The translations under genes and the position numbers were made by a program. 5,831 nucleotides of DNA from Planctomycetota bacterium. GTDB taxonomy: Bacteria; Planctomycetota; Phycisphaerae; WQYP01; JAJZKY01. The stretch's first letter is position 1. Every line of letters begins with the position of its first letter. The notes under the pieces were generated by a model that was not told where the DNA came from, ran no database searches, and saw nothing but the letters and a program-made list of their open reading frames with translations. The DNA lies in the NCBI GenBank assembly GCA_021803885.1, contig JAJZKY010000335.1, positions 1-5,831 on the forward strand. Direction: 5' to 3'. This document shows, piece after piece, positions 5,814 through 5,831 of this stretch.

Positions 5814-5831
5814 CCAGCTGAGCTGCTGCGG
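5814..5831 (-). repeat. 18-bp inverted repeat, right arm (reaches the window edge)
   Basis: CCAGCTGAGCTGCTGCGG pairs perfectly with 5611-5628. The match is still perfect at the last base of the window, so the true repeat may be longer. A pair of long arms around about 185 bp without a gene is the layout of a MITE-like element or a large stem-loop; which of these applies cannot be decided here. Confidence 0.7.

Larger units (their letters stand above)
5246..5831. other. Region upstream of fic without a convincing gene
   Basis: No frame here has a good start signal together with a recognisable product. Both long frames (minus 5219-5410 and plus 5352-5804) begin with weak starts and have a composition expected of GC-rich non-coding DNA, apart from the repeat part. 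The region contains copy B of the 69-bp repeat, a GCCAG-TACG-CTGGC stem at 5326-5339, a CGGCTC/GAGCCG stem at 5524-5543, the palindrome at 5588-5617 and the inverted repeat at 5611-5831. Confidence 0.6.

Noticed and set aside
1..5831. CRISPR array, tRNA or rRNA gene
   Set aside because: No regularly spaced repeats, cloverleaf or rRNA-like stretches were seen on either strand.

Overview
The window looks like an accessory, mobile-element-rich stretch of a GC-rich bacterial genome. A proteobacterium is most likely, judging by the IS1380 and Fic protein types, but I cannot name a genus. It holds two insertion-sequence copies, one broken defence-type gene, one intact Fic gene and several unexplained repeats. 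Base composition is patchy: the IS1380 and fic parts are GC-rich and the ATPase part is clearly more AT-rich, which fits assembly by horizontal transfer.

Layout. (1) Positions 1-98 are an unrecognised segment that cuts off the 3' end of an IS1380-family transposase. (2) About 99-1201 is the remnant of that IS1380 element on the minus strand. It keeps one terminus but lacks the transposase C-terminus with the third catalytic acidic residue. (3) About 1202-3272 on the plus strand is one broken gene for an OLD-like protein, an ABC-type AAA ATPase followed by a TOPRIM nuclease-like domain. Its N-terminus with the Walker A motif is missing exactly at the IS1380 end. Its middle is split by a complete, tnpA-only IS200-type element (about 1986-2571). 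The two halves share one reading frame if the IS200 is removed. (4) 3273-3700 is mostly non-coding. (5) 3701-5188 on the minus strand is an intact 495-codon Fic adenylyltransferase with its own promoter, which carries a palindromic operator-like site. (6) 5246-5831 has no convincing gene. It contains a 30-bp interrupted palindrome with an FNR-like core and an 18-bp perfect inverted repeat running to the window edge.

How the parts relate. The OLD-like gene and the Fic gene are both typical of defence or toxin islands. The former is inactivated as it stands. The Fic gene is bracketed by two diverged direct repeats (69 bp, 57/69 identical by hand count), suggesting that fic was gained as a unit or that a repeated sequence flanks it. 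Nothing here is a proven new system. The best candidates for a second look are the frame-preserving IS200 interruption, the repeats bracketing fic, and the palindrome/inverted-repeat structure at the right edge.
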